Positions 1 through 7,800 of a DNA stretch of 18,983 bases are shown one piece after another; the first letter of the stretch is position 1, and each line of letters starts with the position of its first letter. Location: NCBI GenBank assembly GCA_965554225.1, contig CBEVZC010000053.1, positions 1-18,983 on the forward strand, read 5' to 3'. The position numbers were made by a program, and so were the translations under genes. The notes beneath the pieces were generated by a model. The model was given only the letters and a program-made list of their open reading frames with translations, was not told the origin of the DNA and did no database searches. The DNA comes from BMS3ABIN04 sp965554225. GTDB taxonomy: Bacteria; Bacteroidota; Ignavibacteria; Ignavibacteriales; Melioribacteraceae.

Positions 1-1430
1 CTAGTGCAATATCAAGAATTTTCTTAGGCAATCAACCGGCTTTTAAGTTTAACACAGTTGCAGTTGGTGCATATGATCAATTTTATTTGTTTATTATTCT
101 AGGCATTGTAGCAGGATTAATATCATTAGCATATGTAAAATATTCCGTGTCATTAGAATCTTTTCTTAAAAAAAGAATATTAAATAAATATCCTAAATGG
201 ATGGTTATGAGTGGAGTTGGTTTAATTGTTGGCTTAAGTGGTTTCTATAATAGTGATGTTTTCGGCATTGGTTATAAAGCCATTGATCAAATTCTTGCAA
301 ACCAATTAACATGGCAAGTTGTTTTGATGTTATTAGGATTTAAATTTATTTTAGTTCCGCTTATTCTACATTCAGGAGGATTTGGAGGATTATTTGCACC
401 GACTCTTTTCATTGGAGCATGTTTAGGATATGTTTTTGCCGTTTTTATGAATGGCTATTTCGGATTAAATTTGGACCCGACTGTTTACGTTTTGGTTTCT
501 ATGGGTGCGGTTTTAGGTGGAATAAATTCAATACCAATTTCTGCAATTATGATAATCTTCGAGATGACAAAGGATTATTCATTTATTCTACCGCTAATGC
601 TGGCTGTTATTATTAGCACAACAATTGTACAACTTGTCCTAAAAGGATCTGTTCACGAAAAACATCTTGAACAAGAAGGATTTAAAATTAATTCAGGTCG
701 CGAGGTAAATATTCTGCAATCAATTTCTGTTAATGAAGTTATGAGTCCTTACATTACGTTATTTCCGGAACAAACACCTTTAACCGAGCTAATAAGTAAA
801 TTGATTGAAAGTCCGCACGCAACTTTTTTTACTGTTGATAAAGATGAAAAACTTTCCGGAATGATCACTGAAAGTGAGCTCAGACCATTAATTTCAGAAT
901 ACGAAAACTTGCGCGGGATGATTGTAGCAAGCGACATAGCTAAAAAAGATTTAACATCTGTTTATCCATCGGAAAATTTAGATGATGTACTTACAAAATT
1001 TGAGAAGAAAAATGTAGAAGAATTTCCTGTTATATCCGAATCTGATAACAAAACAATTCTCGGTACAATTTCAAGACAAGCAATTATAAAAGCTTACAAC
1101 CAAGAAAGCTTAAAATATAATCTTGCGGAAGGAATGGCTAAAAAGCTAAAATTTACTGATGAACATGGCATAACTAATGTTACAAAAGGATTTTCTATTA
1201 TTGAAAAGAAAGCGCCTCATCATTTTATAGGTAAAAGTTTAGCTCAATTGAAAATCCGCAACAAATACGGTTTAGAAGTTTTAATGATTAAAAAAGCTGT
1301 TTCACCATTTGCTGATGAATCTAAAAACGAGCAAATAGTACAACCGGATCCAAATTATGTAATTCAGAACGAAGATTTATTAGTTTTATTTGGAAGTGAT
1401 GAAGTTATTGAGAATGCTAAGAATTGGTAA
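1..1430 (+). CDS. CLC-type chloride channel/antiporter with CBS pair and RCK_C domain (5' partial)
   Basis: Integral membrane chloride channel or H+/Cl- antiporter, cut off at its N-terminus by the window edge. The frame is open from base 3, and the first residues (SAISRIFLGNQPAF) already match a CLC segment, so the in-frame TTG at 87 is not the true start. Counting from base 87, the anion-pathway motif GGLFAPTLFIGA lies at about residues 101-112, followed by the last CLC membrane helices to about residue 185. A cytoplasmic tail follows: two CBS repeats (about 215-335, including NEVMSPY and DVLTKFEKKNVEEFPVI) and then an RCK_C/TrkA_C module (about 360-447) that contains HHFIGKSLAQL and ends in NEDLLVLFGS. 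CBS and RCK_C domains commonly bind nucleotides, so ligand gating is likely but inferred. It is the left-most gene and converges on the minus-strand genes after it. Family assignment is firm; transport mode (channel or antiporter) cannot be told because the gating-glutamate region is partly outside the window. Confidence 0.93.
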   Translation, partial: SAISRIFLGNQPAFKFNTVAVGAYDQFYLFIILGIVAGLISLAYVKYSVSLESFLKKRILNKYPKWMVMSGVGLIVGLSGFYNSDVFGIGYKAIDQILANQLTWQVVLMLLGFKFILVPLILHSGGFGGLFAPTLFIGACLGYVFAVFMNGYFGLNLDPTVYVLVSMGAVLGGINSIPISAIMIIFEMTKDYSFILPLMLAVIISTTIVQLVLKGSVHEKHLEQEGFKINSGREVNILQSISVNEVMSPYITLFPEQTPLTELISKLIESPHATFFTVDKDEKLSGMITESELRPLISEYENLRGMIVASDIAKKDLTSVYPSENLDDVLTKFEKKNVEEFPVISESDNKTILGTISRQAIIKAYNQESLKYNLAEGMAKKLKFTDEHGITNVTKGFSIIEKKAPHHFIGKSLAQLKIRNKYGLEVLMIKKAVSPFADESKNEQIVQPDPNYVIQNEDLLVLFGSDEVIENAKNW

Positions 1431-1490
1431 TAGTAATAGATTTGTCCTATAATGTATATTATGTAAACTTATAAATTCCCTACCTTTAGA

Positions 1491-1697
1491 CTAAACAAAT
1501 CCCTGCAGCTTCAAAAATATATATAAAATAATTATCAACAAGATTAAATACGTTATTAAATTACCGTTTTTCTTTTTTGCTTTACGATAACGATTAAAAT
1601 TCAAACGTCTTTTTCTTCTGACTTCTTCATCTTTGTCCGGATTATAAAATCTGGGTTTATATTCAAAGGTTTTATGTGATGGTCTTTTGAACAACAT
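1491..1697 (-). CDS. small single-span membrane protein of unknown function
   Basis: A 68-residue protein I cannot assign to a named family. The first 45 residues are very basic (RRKRRLNFNRYRKAKKKNG) and include an aromatic KPRFYNPDKDE segment. Residues 48-66 form one hydrophobic helix (LITYLILLIIILYIFLKL), so it is probably a tail-anchored inner membrane protein with its basic part in the cytoplasm. The F-x-Y-x-PRFY pattern followed by a C-terminal helix resembles small proteins of Bacteroidota sometimes mislabelled in databases as riboflavin synthase subunit beta; that comparison is from memory and untested. It begins with ATG only 9 bp after the stop of the lipid kinase gene, with no clear Shine-Dalgarno sequence, so it is probably the last gene of that operon. 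It ends 60 bp from the convergent channel gene. Confidence 0.7.
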   Translation of the reverse strand: MLFKRPSHKTFEYKPRFYNPDKDEEVRRKRRLNFNRYRKAKKKNGNLITYLILLIIILYIFLKLQGFV

Positions 1698-1706
1698 AAT
1701 AATATT

Positions 1707-2624
1707 TTAACTTAATGAAACAAAGTTAACGGCTGAACTTATAGTTTCTACTTTTAAATTCGTAACCGATTTGGAAATTATTTCTCCGTCTGTATGTACA
1801 TAATAAGGTCTTTCTAAATCAATTTCAAGCATTTTGAATTTATACATAGAAACTTCCGGTATGGTTTCAATTTTATTAAAAAGAGCTAAAGGTAATTTTC
1901 TAATTAGCCTAAATCTACTGTTTATTATATCAATAATTGTTAAATCTAAAAACCCGTCATGAATTTTTGCATTTGGATTGAGATAAAATCCACCGCCGGA
2001 AGTTTTTCCGTTTCCGATTGCTAAAAGAAGTTTCTCTCCATTTAAGTTCATCTCGGCTAAACGAATATTCATTTTTACATTCGTCAGCTTAGTCAATGCC
2101 TTAAAAACAGCTACAATGTAAGATGAAATACCACTCAAAGTCTTATTATTTTGATTTAAATACGCTACATATGCATCAAAACCAATACCTAAACTATTTA
2201 TAAAAACTGTTTGTTTTTGATTATCGTCTTTATCATTAAATTCTATGGCTCCAATATCGACCGGAATCAAATTGCTTTTATTTTTTACAATCTTTGTTAA
2301 ATTTTCCTTAACTGATTTACAATAATTGAAATTAGAGGCGAAATCGTTGCCAGAACCAATTGGGAGCACGGCTAAGTTGTTTTTTGCTTTTAAATTTAAA
2401 CCTTTAACAATTTCATTTAACGTACCATCACCTCCAACCGAAATAATCAAATCCCCTTTACCAGATATATTTTGTGCAATCTCTGTAGCGTGTTTTGGAA
2501 ATTTGGTAGTAACTATTTTATACTTCACATTTGAATCTCTATGAAATCGCTTAATTTCACTTATAGCCTTTTTACCTCTTCCCTTTCCTGCAACCGGATT
2601 TACAATATAAAACAAACTATTCAT
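1707..2624 (-). CDS. diacylglycerol kinase family lipid kinase (YegS/BmrU/DgkB type)
   Basis: Soluble or membrane-associated lipid kinase that phosphorylates diacylglycerol or a related lipid with ATP; the exact substrate cannot be read from sequence. The 305-residue length is normal for the family. The N-terminal DAGK catalytic domain contains YIVNPVAGKGRG (residues 6-17), the nucleotide-binding GGDGTLNE (64-71) and PIGSGNDFA (88-96). The C-terminal half has the family pattern NSLGIGFDAYV, GNGKTSGGGFYLNPNA and DGFLDL, and ends with an HTDGE-type segment. The ATG lies inside the end of the upstream CatA-like gene (8 bp overlap), which suggests translational coupling. A role in recycling diacylglycerol from envelope synthesis would suit the nearby pgsA, but that is inference. 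Confidence 0.93.
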   Translation of the reverse strand: MNSLFYIVNPVAGKGRGKKAISEIKRFHRDSNVKYKIVTTKFPKHATEIAQNISGKGDLIISVGGDGTLNEIVKGLNLKAKNNLAVLPIGSGNDFASNFNYCKSVKENLTKIVKNKSNLIPVDIGAIEFNDKDDNQKQTVFINSLGIGFDAYVAYLNQNNKTLSGISSYIVAVFKALTKLTNVKMNIRLAEMNLNGEKLLLAIGNGKTSGGGFYLNPNAKIHDGFLDLTIIDIINSRFRLIRKLPLALFNKIETIPEVSMYKFKMLEIDLERPYYVHTDGEIISKSVTNLKVETISSAVNFVSLS

Positions 2625-3276
2625 AAGAATTCTCTATGAGATTATCTTCGGGATGTTCTAAATAGGACTGATAAAGTTTAAGATATTCAGCAATATGATA
2701 TCCGTCAACTAATGAATGATGCACTTCTATAGAAACCGGCAGCATCATTTTAAAATTATTCTTATAGTATTTCCCAAAAACAATTTTAGGAATGCTATCA
2801 TCTGTACCATATTTCCTGGCATGCGAAATGCTGTTAAATCGTATCCACGGTATTGTTGAGTAATGTATTACATTAATCTTATCTGCTTCAGGATTTAAAA
2901 TATTCTTCGTCTGCAATGCATCTTTAAGAGTATTTTCAGCTTTAGCTAAATATTCATTAAAATTTTCATAATACTTAAACCGGCAAAACTTAAACGTATT
3001 ATCATCATTTAAAATTGTTGAAGACGGATTGATCTTATCAAATATTACAATGGAATTTCCTTTAATTCTGTATCTGAATTCTTCTATGTTGTTGGCAGCT
3101 TTTATAGATAAAAAGAGATTGGATAAGAAAAAAGATAGTTTATTAGATTTAATAAATCGATAAAAATTAGTGACCTCTACATCAGTACAAATATTATAAA
3201 ACGGATTATCGTAATTCTTAAAAAAATAGAATTGATTTTTGCGTTTCCATGAATCTATGTCAAGATATTTATCCAA
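2617..3276 (-). CDS. CatA-like (type A chloramphenicol acetyltransferase family) acyltransferase
   Basis: Trimeric CoA-dependent acyltransferase of the CatA fold. Homology to classical type A enzymes runs the whole length: DSWKRKNQF matches the N-terminal W-x-R/K-R-x-x-F segment, then STIPWIRFNSI, FGKYYKNN, and the active-site motif HHSLVDGYH. In this start model the catalytic His is residue 187, the structural Asp is 191 and the oxyanion Ser is probably 149. There is no ATG. The open frame begins at a TTG at 3310-3312 that directly follows a stop codon. A second TTG at 3274-3276 gives a 219-residue protein with Trp at residue 10, the spacing seen in CatA enzymes, so I prefer it; neither TTG has a strong ribosome site. 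The stop overlaps the lipid kinase start by 8 bp. Chloramphenicol resistance is not shown: many chromosomal CatA-like proteins have unknown acceptors. Confidence 0.85.
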   Translation of the reverse strand: MDKYLDIDSWKRKNQFYFFKNYDNPFYNICTDVEVTNFYRFIKSNKLSFFLSNLFLSIKAANNIEEFRYRIKGNSIVIFDKINPSSTILNDDNTFKFCRFKYYENFNEYLAKAENTLKDALQTKNILNPEADKINVIHYSTIPWIRFNSISHARKYGTDDSIPKIVFGKYYKNNFKMMLPVSIEVHHSLVDGYHIAEYLKLYQSYLEHPEDNLIENSYE

Positions 3277-3352
3277 CTTTACACCAAATATTATAACTGA
3301 AGAAACAAACAATTACAGAAATATGGAAATGAGATAGCGCTGAACTTTGATT

Positions 3353-4300
3353 TTATTCCTGGTTCTCAAAAAGTGCATTTACAAATTCTTTAGAATCAAA
3401 TGTTTGCAAATCATCAATACCTTCTCCAACACCAATATAACGAACCGGAACCTCCTGCTCGGATATTATCTGAAAAACAACTCCGCCTTTTGCTGTTCCA
3501 TCAAGTTTAGTTATTATTAGCCCTGTTAAATCCGTATACTTTGAAAACTCTTTAGCTTGAATTAAAGCATTTTGTCCTGTAGTGCCGTCTAGTACAAGAA
3601 ATATCTCATTGGGGGCATAATCCAAAACTTTACTTAAAACTTTTTTTATTTTCTTCAATTCTTCCATTAGATTACTTTTTGTATGAAGCCGACCGGCAGT
3701 ATCTATTAAAACAATATCCGCATTCTTATCTTTTGCAATATTAAGCGTATCAAAAGCTACGGAAGATGGATCGGCGCCATGTTCTTTCTGCAGTATTTCA
3801 ACACCGGCTCTTTTTGCCCAAGCATCTAATTGTTCATTAGCTGCCGCTCTAAATGTATCGGCAGAGCCTATTACTACTTTTAGACCGGCTTTTTTATAAA
3901 TAGAAGCAAGTTTACCAATTGTTGTTGTTTTACCGGCCCCGTTTACACCTATTATCAGAATAACAAAGGGTTTATACTTTTCAATTTGTTCAAATTCAGA
4001 TGGAACATCAGCATATTTATCAAGTGTTCCCGTTAGTTCGGTCTTGATTATTTCAACAATATTTAGTTTTCCTCTATCAGACTCGGACTTAAGTTTCTTA
4101 CGCGCCTTCTCAATAATGTTCATTGAAACTTCATAACCGATATCACTCGTAATTAGTATTTCTTCAATTTCCTCAAGAATATCCTCATCAAGTACTGCTT
4201 TTCTGCTTACTGTTTCTGTAATGCTTGTAACAATTTTATTTCTTGTTTTACTTAGGCCGTTTTTTAATTTATCCAGATTTAAATTTTTAAATAACTTCAT
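3353..4300 (-). CDS. ftsY: signal recognition particle receptor FtsY
   Basis: SRP receptor GTPase that docks ribosome-SRP complexes at the inner membrane and passes nascent membrane proteins to the translocon. The 315 residues comprise the helical N domain (about 1-95) and the G domain (about 108-315): G1 P-loop GVNGAGKTTTIGKLA (118-132), the insertion-box element SADTFRAAANEQLDAW (147-161), G3 DTAGRLHT (200-207) and G4 TKLDGTAKGG near residue 265. It lacks the long acidic A domain of enterobacterial FtsY, as is common outside that group. The ATG at 4298-4300 is preceded by AAAGGAC, a good ribosome site. It overlaps the pgsA end by 14 bp and is the last gene of the purF-subtilase-pgsA-ftsY cluster; 40 to 76 bp separate it from the CatA-like gene, depending on that gene's start. 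Confidence 0.98.
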   Translation of the reverse strand: MKLFKNLNLDKLKNGLSKTRNKIVTSITETVSRKAVLDEDILEEIEEILITSDIGYEVSMNIIEKARKKLKSESDRGKLNIVEIIKTELTGTLDKYADVPSEFEQIEKYKPFVILIIGVNGAGKTTTIGKLASIYKKAGLKVVIGSADTFRAAANEQLDAWAKRAGVEILQKEHGADPSSVAFDTLNIAKDKNADIVLIDTAGRLHTKSNLMEELKKIKKVLSKVLDYAPNEIFLVLDGTTGQNALIQAKEFSKYTDLTGLIITKLDGTAKGGVVFQIISEQEVPVRYIGVGEGIDDLQTFDSKEFVNALFENQE

Positions 4301-4862
4301 TTTGTCCTTTATTTTTAATTGCGTTAATTCCTCTTATTGCATAACCGATAACCGAAGCAAAGCTGAGAGCCAGACTGACATACAGCAGCAGATAATAAAT
4401 CCAATGAACATTTCGTGCACCGAGAATAACTGCTAAGATGAACAATGCAATAGATGAGACCGTAATTTTCCCTAAATAATTAGACGGTAAAACTCTTCCG
4501 ATTTGCGAACTTACAATCATTCCCCCGAGAAAAATTGAAACGTCCCGCATAATAATAATCCAGAAATAAAAATCCGGAATTAAGTGCATATAATAAAGCT
4601 TTAGTACTATCATAATGACCAATACTTTATCGGCAAGCGGGTCTATAATTTTTCCCATTTCAGAAATTTGATTAAATTTCCTGGCAAAATAACCATCCAG
4701 TAAATCGCTGAAATAAGCAAGGACAAAGAGCAATAAAATAATAATTTTGTTCGCCGGATTATCAAGATGCTCCAAGAAATAATAAATTGGAATGCTTAAA
4801 AGAAGCCTGAAAAAACTAATATAATTCGATACTGTATTTATTCTTCCGAATTTAATTTTCAT
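4287..4862 (-). CDS. pgsA: CDP-alcohol phosphatidyltransferase, probably phosphatidylglycerophosphate synthase PgsA
   Basis: Polytopic inner membrane enzyme of phospholipid synthesis that transfers a phosphatidyl group from CDP-diacylglycerol to an alcohol, most likely glycerol-3-phosphate. The 191-residue length is typical. The diagnostic metal-binding motif D-x2-DG-x2-AR-x8-G-x3-D-x3-D is complete at residues 53-78, with Asp53, Asp56, Asp74 and Asp78. The N-terminus (NTVSNYISFFRLLLSIPIYYF) has the usual PgsA pattern ahead of the first helix, and about five further hydrophobic segments follow. The start and the upstream subtilase stop share a 4-bp ATGA overlap, and its own end overlaps ftsY by 14 bp, which indicates translational coupling. 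The family is certain; glycerol-3-phosphate as acceptor is inferred from length and N-terminus rather than proven. Confidence 0.92.
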   Translation of the reverse strand: MKIKFGRINTVSNYISFFRLLLSIPIYYFLEHLDNPANKIIILLLFVLAYFSDLLDGYFARKFNQISEMGKIIDPLADKVLVIMIVLKLYYMHLIPDFYFWIIIMRDVSIFLGGMIVSSQIGRVLPSNYLGKITVSSIALFILAVILGARNVHWIYYLLLYVSLALSFASVIGYAIRGINAIKNKGQNEVI

Positions 4863-7800
4863 TTGATAACGGCAAATTTTCCTATTTTTTCTTCAACAAC
4901 ATTATTTGAATTATCCAAAGCTCTAACCTTAAAAATATAAATTCCTGAGTTAATAAACCGATTATTTTCATCTCTTAAATCCCAGCTGTAACCGCCGTCA
5001 CCGTTTTCTTCAACTAGACTTTTTATTTTTCTGCCGTTTATGTTAAAGATAACTATTTCCGCCTTGTCAGTTAGATTTGCAAAAGTTAATTGTTGTGTTT
5101 GTTCAAGACGAACAGGATTAGGATAGACATAAATATCATTCAAATTTTTTGCAGATGATAAAAGGACAACTGTGCTCCCGGCTCCGTCATTTATTTTTAT
5201 GTGCCCGCTGGTTTCTGAAGAAAAAATATTAGTTAAGCTGAGACGATATTCTTTGCCTATTGACCCCACGGGATACTTTGTAGATATTAAAACTGAGTTG
5301 CCCCGCTCAGATTCAGCACTAATACTTGTAACTTCGTTGAACGGACTGAATTTATAATTGTTCTTATTTTTTATAGACAATACATCGACATTTTGATTAA
5401 AGATTAGCCTAATTTTATTCGTTTTAAGTATTTGGAACTTCGCTATATAGAACCCCTTTATTGTACTATTCTCTTTCGGGACAGTAACGTTAAAAGTATT
5501 TCCCGTTATCGGTGAGTTATACAAATCTTTAAGTAAATCATCAATTTTCAGCTTGTGTTCCCCGACAGGTAAGCTATTTTCAAAATTTAAAATATATGAA
5601 AATTGTGAACTTGTAAAAATAGTTTTAGGAAGAATAATAGTATTTGTCGGCTGCACAATAAATTTAAAATTGCTAAGCTCACTCACATAATTCTTTATTT
5701 TGTTGGAAAAGATAATTTGAATTTGTCTTGATGAAAGAGAAAAAACGGATTTCACTTTGGCAGGAGCATGAGCAAAAACAGAAACCACAGTACTTTGAGT
5801 GGATTCATTCTTCGGATTACCGGTTCCTAGGTTTGTAATTGAATAATAATAATTCGTATTGTTTTTAATTCCTAACGAATCAATGTATATTTCGGTATTA
5901 GAGCTATCATATAAACTCAAACTATCCGGACTTAACCCTCTAAATAAATGGTAATTTCCTAAAATTGAGTTGAATACTAATTTTATATGCGAACTATCAA
6001 TGCTATAAGCATCTTTTATTTTCGCAATAACCGGGAAAGACGAGTCTTTTAGTTCATAAAAATTAATCGAATTATCTTCAGTAATTCCGAATTCTTTAAT
6101 ACCATTTTTATTTAAATCTCCGGTAAAAACCGTAGTAGTATTTATATTGGTTTTATAAAGAATCACATTATCCGAACCGTTTTCGCTTTTAAGAATATAG
6201 AAATATGGGAATACATTTATTAGCAGTTCGTCATTACCATCGCTATCGATATCTGTAAAAGTAACATTGTACTGCTTGCGAGTAAAACCGGAAGAAACCG
6301 TCGAAGAAATATCCATGAAAGCTTTTGTTGTGATAATATTCAATTCATTATTTTCAATATTAAAAACTACCAATAGATAAAAAGGAGAAATATCATTTGT
6401 AGTACTTGATTTAAGAAGTACTGCTAACTCATGTTTTCCATCACCGTTATAGTCACCGGAAGCAATTGCATTTTTAATTCCATTCAGTTTAAAATCCAAG
6501 CTCTTGTATGCCGAATATGAATTTGGTCCGTTAATTTTATAACTTGTAATAATTCCTCTATTATTCATAAACCAAATTTCATTTTTTCCATCATTGTTAA
6601 TGTCATCTACAACAACATTCGGAGCACCGATAAATCCTTGCGAATCATTGCTAGGATGAATTGAAATGGGAAGTACCTTTTCTAATGCTACCGACAAGTC
6701 ATTATTAATCTCGGAAATACCAAATGTTGAATCTTGCCCATAAGAAATTATCTCCGTTTTTCCATCACCGTCAATATCATCTGCTAAAGCCGGCCAAAAA
6801 TTCCCTGAAGAATCACTAAAATTATTTACAAATTTACTCGAGAATTGGTCAGCTTGTTCATCTATAAATTCAAATCGTAGAAACAGTCCTAACATATCAA
6901 CTTTCCCGTTTTTGTTAAAATCCCCAATCGATTTTGGAATTCTACTTTTAATGGAATCAATTTGAGAGAAAGTATTATTATGAAATTTATAAAGTTTTAA
7001 TAATTCATTATTAGATGCTTCATTAATAAATACGTTTTGCATATTATTTGACGTAATACTCACGGCATTTTTATAAATTCGTCCTTCCGGCAATGTGTAT
7101 TGAAGCTTATCAAATGAAACTAAATTAAAATTTGATTCTGCAAAAAAGTTAAAATAATTACTGCCATTTTTCAGAATAGTCTTCAGCCCTGCTAAATTCT
7201 CAGCTTCAAAGTATACTTCGTATTTACCGTTATCCTGAACCAAGTCCAAAGGGATATAACCATAATGAGTTTGTGTAACAGTTCCTATATTAGTATCAAA
7301 ATCATCCAAAGTTACTGAATTGAAATTTTCGTTTCCTTTAAGTCTGTAATACATTTTAACAACGGATTTTTCATTTGTATAAATTGTTGCAAGAACCGTT
7401 GCTTTGTCTCCAAAGAGAACTGTTCCTCCATTAATTAGACTAATCTCCGGCGGAGTTCTATCGATATAAAAATTTACTCGTTCCTCCATTGTTTTACTGT
7501 TATTCATAAACACACTCAAACGAAGCGTATAAACCGTATCCGAGAAATCAGAAACATTCAGTGTATATATATTTTCATTAAGAACTTGGTAAGAATTACT
7601 TTTGACCGGAAGCTCAATCCATTCGGTTGGATTAAACCCGGTTCCATATTCCAATTTAAAGCCATCAAAATTCGGAGATAAAACAGAAGCATTAATAACA
7701 ATTGAATCGCGCGATGTTGAAAATTCTTGATATGGAAAATTGATTTTAATTATAGCCGGTAAAAGCGAACTAACTTCATTATTCAAATCCAATCTTCCGG

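Noticed and set aside
87..89. TTG at 87 as the start of the channel gene
   Set aside because: The frame is open to the window edge, and the residues before it match CLC channels, so the gene is simply cut off.
645..665. TGTTCACG-AAAACA segment within the channel gene as a degenerate parS
   Set aside because: It lacks the CACGTG centre and two-fold symmetry and lies inside a coding region.
1431..1490. Terminator between the convergent channel and 68-residue genes (ATAAT-GTAT-ATTAT)
   Set aside because: The possible stem is only 5 AT pairs and no T run follows.
3290..3295. TATAAT on the minus strand as a -10 box for the CatA-like gene
   Set aside because: No -35 element at suitable spacing, and such AT-rich hexamers are expected by chance in this DNA.
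2617..3312. Acquired chloramphenicol resistance cassette
   Set aside because: No mobile element flanks it, its base composition matches its neighbours, and it overlaps a lipid kinase gene; the fold alone does not prove resistance.
3353..4300. FtsY as truncated because it has no long acidic N-terminal domain
   Set aside because: The N and G domains are complete, and the short form is normal outside enterobacteria.
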